A stretch of DNA of 9,111 nt from Roseibacillus sp. (GTDB lineage Bacteria > Verrucomicrobiota > Verrucomicrobiia > Verrucomicrobiales > Akkermansiaceae), in the NCBI GenBank assembly GCA_002729275.1, contig PBTP01000142.1, positions 1-9,111 of the forward strand. The letters are read 5' to 3'. Shown here one piece after another: positions 6,923-9,111 of the stretch. Every line of letters starts with the position of its first letter. The first letter of the stretch is position 1. Below the pieces are notes generated by a model. That model was not told where the DNA came from, made no database searches, and worked only from the letters and a program-made list of their open reading frames with translations. Made by a program: the position numbers and the translations under genes.

Positions 6923-9111
6923 ATGCGCAGTCTCTACAACCCTTCACCCCTGATCCGGGCAGGACTGATTGTGAGCCTCGTGCTGGCAGGTGAAGGGAGA
7001 AGTCAGGATCCAAGCCTGTCACCAGAACCGCCTCGACCGCCTGGGAGCCAACCCTTAAAGGCTGACCCCTCCAAAGACCTCTTTGAACTCGCACTGCAAT
7101 CCTACCGGGAAGCGGGAGAGACCAAAAACTCCCAGCGCAGGAATGACACCTACAGTGCCGCCGCTCGACAATTCAACCGCTTCTCCCTGAGGTTCAAGGA
7201 TCACCCCGATGCGATAAAGGCCGCATATTACCGGGCAATCTGTTACCAGAAAATTGATAAACGAGAGGACTACCTCGCAGGCCTCGATGAAGTTCTTGCC
7301 TTGAAGAGGACAGGAGCTCTGGTCGGGGCCGCCGCATACCAGAGGGCTCTCGAGCATTACAAGAAGGAGCAGTATGCAGAAGCAGAACCTCTTTTTCAGA
7401 TCGCGGCCTCAGAGTCTGACGAAGTCACCTATCGCCACCGCGCATTGTACATTCGTGCACTCTGTTTTGAAAAACTAGAGAAAGAAAAGGAGACCGTTTC
7501 CTCTCTCAAAGCCATTCTTGCTGACGCGGGATCTCCCTACCAGCCTCAGGCTGAGCGTGTGCTCGCACACCACTACCTGCAAGAGGGAATGAATGAGGAG
7601 GCCCTCGCCCACTTTATCCACCTGTCGGAGTCCACGGATAAGAAGACGCGAGCTGATGCAATCCTGCAGTGTGCTCAGCTCGCTCGACAACTTGGCAAAC
7701 GGAATTTTGCCCGGAAATATTTCGAAGATATTCTAGTCACCCCGGAGCTCGAACAGTGGCACGGGGAATCACAACTAGCGCTGATGAGTGAGGCCTCTCT
7801 GGATGGGAGACACGGGGACGTGATCAACTACTACGAGCAAGGCGATTATCCACTCAAGGAAGAGCCCCGTGGCAGACGACTTCAAATTGCGGCCAAGTCC
7901 TATGCCGCTCTGGGCGCGGAAAAGAAATCAACAGCTCTCCTGCGAAAGCTTGCTTCGATTTCACCTGACGACCTCACGGCCCTGGAGGCAAGCTACCTCG
8001 TCCTTTCCAGGGAATATCGCAACAATGACGAGGGCCATTCCCGCCAGATTACAGCCTTTCTTCAGCGATTCGCAGAGAAACATGAAAGCGATCCCCGCAT
8101 CCACAATGCCCGTTTAATGCTCGCGGAGAGCTACCACGAAGGCAATCAATACGCTCTCGCGGTTGCCACCTACCAGGCCATTGATCTCACTCATATCGAC
8201 TCACAAAATCATCCCGGATTGCTCTACAGAATGGCTGACGCACAGCTGAGAGCAGGAAATAAGGAGGCAGCCTTAACCTCTTTTAACCGCTTCATCAGAG
8301 AGCACCCAAACCACCCCCAGATAAGTAGCGCCATCGTCAATCGAGCAGAAATCTTCCTCGAAAAGGATGATCCGGCCTCCGCTCACGATGAGTTCGACCG
8401 GCTGATCAAACAGACAGTTCAGGGCTCACCACAGGAATACGCATGGGCGCAGAAAGCCGTTCTTTACAAAAACACAATCGATACACCGGGAGATGACGAG
8501 GACCGCCTCCATAACCTTGGGAAATTTGCTGAGTGTCACACCCGACTTATCGCGGATTTCCCGGAAAGGGAGAGTTCAAAGCAGGATGCCTCTCATTTCT
8601 GGCTCGGTTGGGCACTCTACCGCCTCGACCAGTTCGCTAAATGCATCAGCCCCTTCCAGCAGGCCCGACAAGGCAAGGTGAACTCTCTGCACCGAAGCTC
8701 CACCTTGCACCTCGCGCTCGCATATTACCACCTCCAGAAAAAGACAAGCCTTCAGCAGGAACTCGACGTTCTCCTGAGGGACTATAAGGACGAGAACATA
8801 CCTCGACCCGTCTTCGCGTGGCTGGGAAATGCCCTGCATGATGACCGGAACTACGAGGAGGCATGGAAATACTTAAACCTCGCCATTACTCCCGATGAGC
8901 CCAGCAAAACCAAATTACGCACCTGGCGCGCCGCTGGAGGAAGCGCTTTGGAATCTGGAAACCATGAGGCGGCCCTGCGACCACTGACTATTGTCCTCGA
9001 GACCGAGGACAACGACTATCGGAAAGCGGAAACCCATTTCATGATCGGTCGTGCCCTCCTTGCTCTCGAAAAACCAGAAGAGGCGAGGAGCTCTACGGAA
9101 GCCTGTCTCGC
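6923..9111 (+). CDS. Exported tetratricopeptide-repeat protein, probable partner of the ExbBD channel (3' end outside the window)
   Basis: The frame stays open from 6923 to the right edge, giving 729 visible residues and no stop. The N-terminus has a signal peptide: MRSLYNPSPLIRAGLIVSLV, with arginine-containing n-region and hydrophobic core at 13-22. There is no lipobox cysteine, so a soluble periplasmic protein is more likely than a lipoprotein. A Pro-rich linker follows to about residue 50. From there, helical TPR-type pairs run to the edge, for example YYRAICYQK, ALYIRALCFEK, ARLMLAESYHEGNQYALAVATY, YRMADAQLRAGNKEAAL, WLGNALHDDRNYEEAWKYL and FMIGRALLALEKPEEA. The opening repeat (ARQFNRFSLRFKDHPDA) resembles BamD/CpoB-type periplasmic TPR proteins. 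An in-frame ATG at 6860 would add 21 residues before the signal. I cannot name the gene; its place after exbD suggests an envelope scaffold tied to the energiser. Confidence 0.85.
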   Translation, partial: MRSLYNPSPLIRAGLIVSLVLAGEGRSQDPSLSPEPPRPPGSQPLKADPSKDLFELALQSYREAGETKNSQRRNDTYSAAARQFNRFSLRFKDHPDAIKAAYYRAICYQKIDKREDYLAGLDEVLALKRTGALVGAAAYQRALEHYKKEQYAEAEPLFQIAASESDEVTYRHRALYIRALCFEKLEKEKETVSSLKAILADAGSPYQPQAERVLAHHYLQEGMNEEALAHFIHLSESTDKKTRADAILQCAQLARQLGKRNFARKYFEDILVTPELEQWHGESQLALMSEASLDGRHGDVINYYEQGDYPLKEEPRGRRLQIAAKSYAALGAEKKSTALLRKLASISPDDLTALEASYLVLSREYRNNDEGHSRQITAFLQRFAEKHESDPRIHNARLMLAESYHEGNQYALAVATYQAIDLTHIDSQNHPGLLYRMADAQLRAGNKEAALTSFNRFIREHPNHPQISSAIVNRAEIFLEKDDPASAHDEFDRLIKQTVQGSPQEYAWAQKAVLYKNTIDTPGDDEDRLHNLGKFAECHTRLIADFPERESSKQDASHFWLGWALYRLDQFAKCISPFQQARQGKVNSLHRSSTLHLALAYYHLQKKTSLQQELDVLLRDYKDENIPRPVFAWLGNALHDDRNYEEAWKYLNLAITPDEPSKTKLRTWRAAGGSALESGNHEAALRPLTIVLETEDNDYRKAETHFMIGRALLALEKPEEARSSTEACL

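Overview
The window looks like ordinary chromosomal DNA from a Gram-negative, double-membrane bacterium. It carries an inner-membrane ExbB/ExbD-type proton channel and a large secreted TPR protein. From memory of the families, the lysine-repeat tail on the housekeeping sigma factor and the shortened UvrC resemble Verrucomicrobiota of the Opitutae type. That placement is inference and has not been checked by a search. I see no mobile element, CRISPR array, tRNA or rRNA, and no gap between genes longer than 200 bases.

Layout. (1) Bases 2-1873 (+): the end of an rpoD-type primary sigma factor whose true start lies upstream. Its first 68 visible residues are a histone-H1-like KKxA repeat encoded by near-identical 24-bp and 12-bp DNA repeats. 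(2) Bases 2052-3284 and 3321-3743 (+): sufS and sufE, a cysteine desulfurase and its sulfur-accepting partner, 36 bases apart and probably one operon. (3) Bases 3809-5365 (-): uvrC, convergent with sufE, carrying all expected catalytic residues and a four-cysteine cluster but lacking about 100 residues between the UVR motif and the C-terminal nuclease. (4) From 5563 (+), divergent from uvrC: an exbB-like and an exbD-like gene, then a long gene for an exported TPR protein that runs off the right edge.

The genes form three working groups. The first is transcription by the primary sigma factor, with canonical -10 and -35 recognition regions. The second is sulfur mobilisation for Fe-S clusters by SufS and SufE; UvrC, through its cysteine cluster, could be one consumer. 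The third is an envelope module in which the ExbB/ExbD channel would use proton motive force and the TPR protein would be its periplasmic partner.

I did not find a clearly new multi-gene system. The points most worth a second look are the sigma factor with an H1-like tail (and a possible internal start that would make a tail-less form), the compact UvrC, the ExbB-ExbD-TPR module without a visible TonB, and the lack of clear Shine-Dalgarno sequences at nearly all gene starts.
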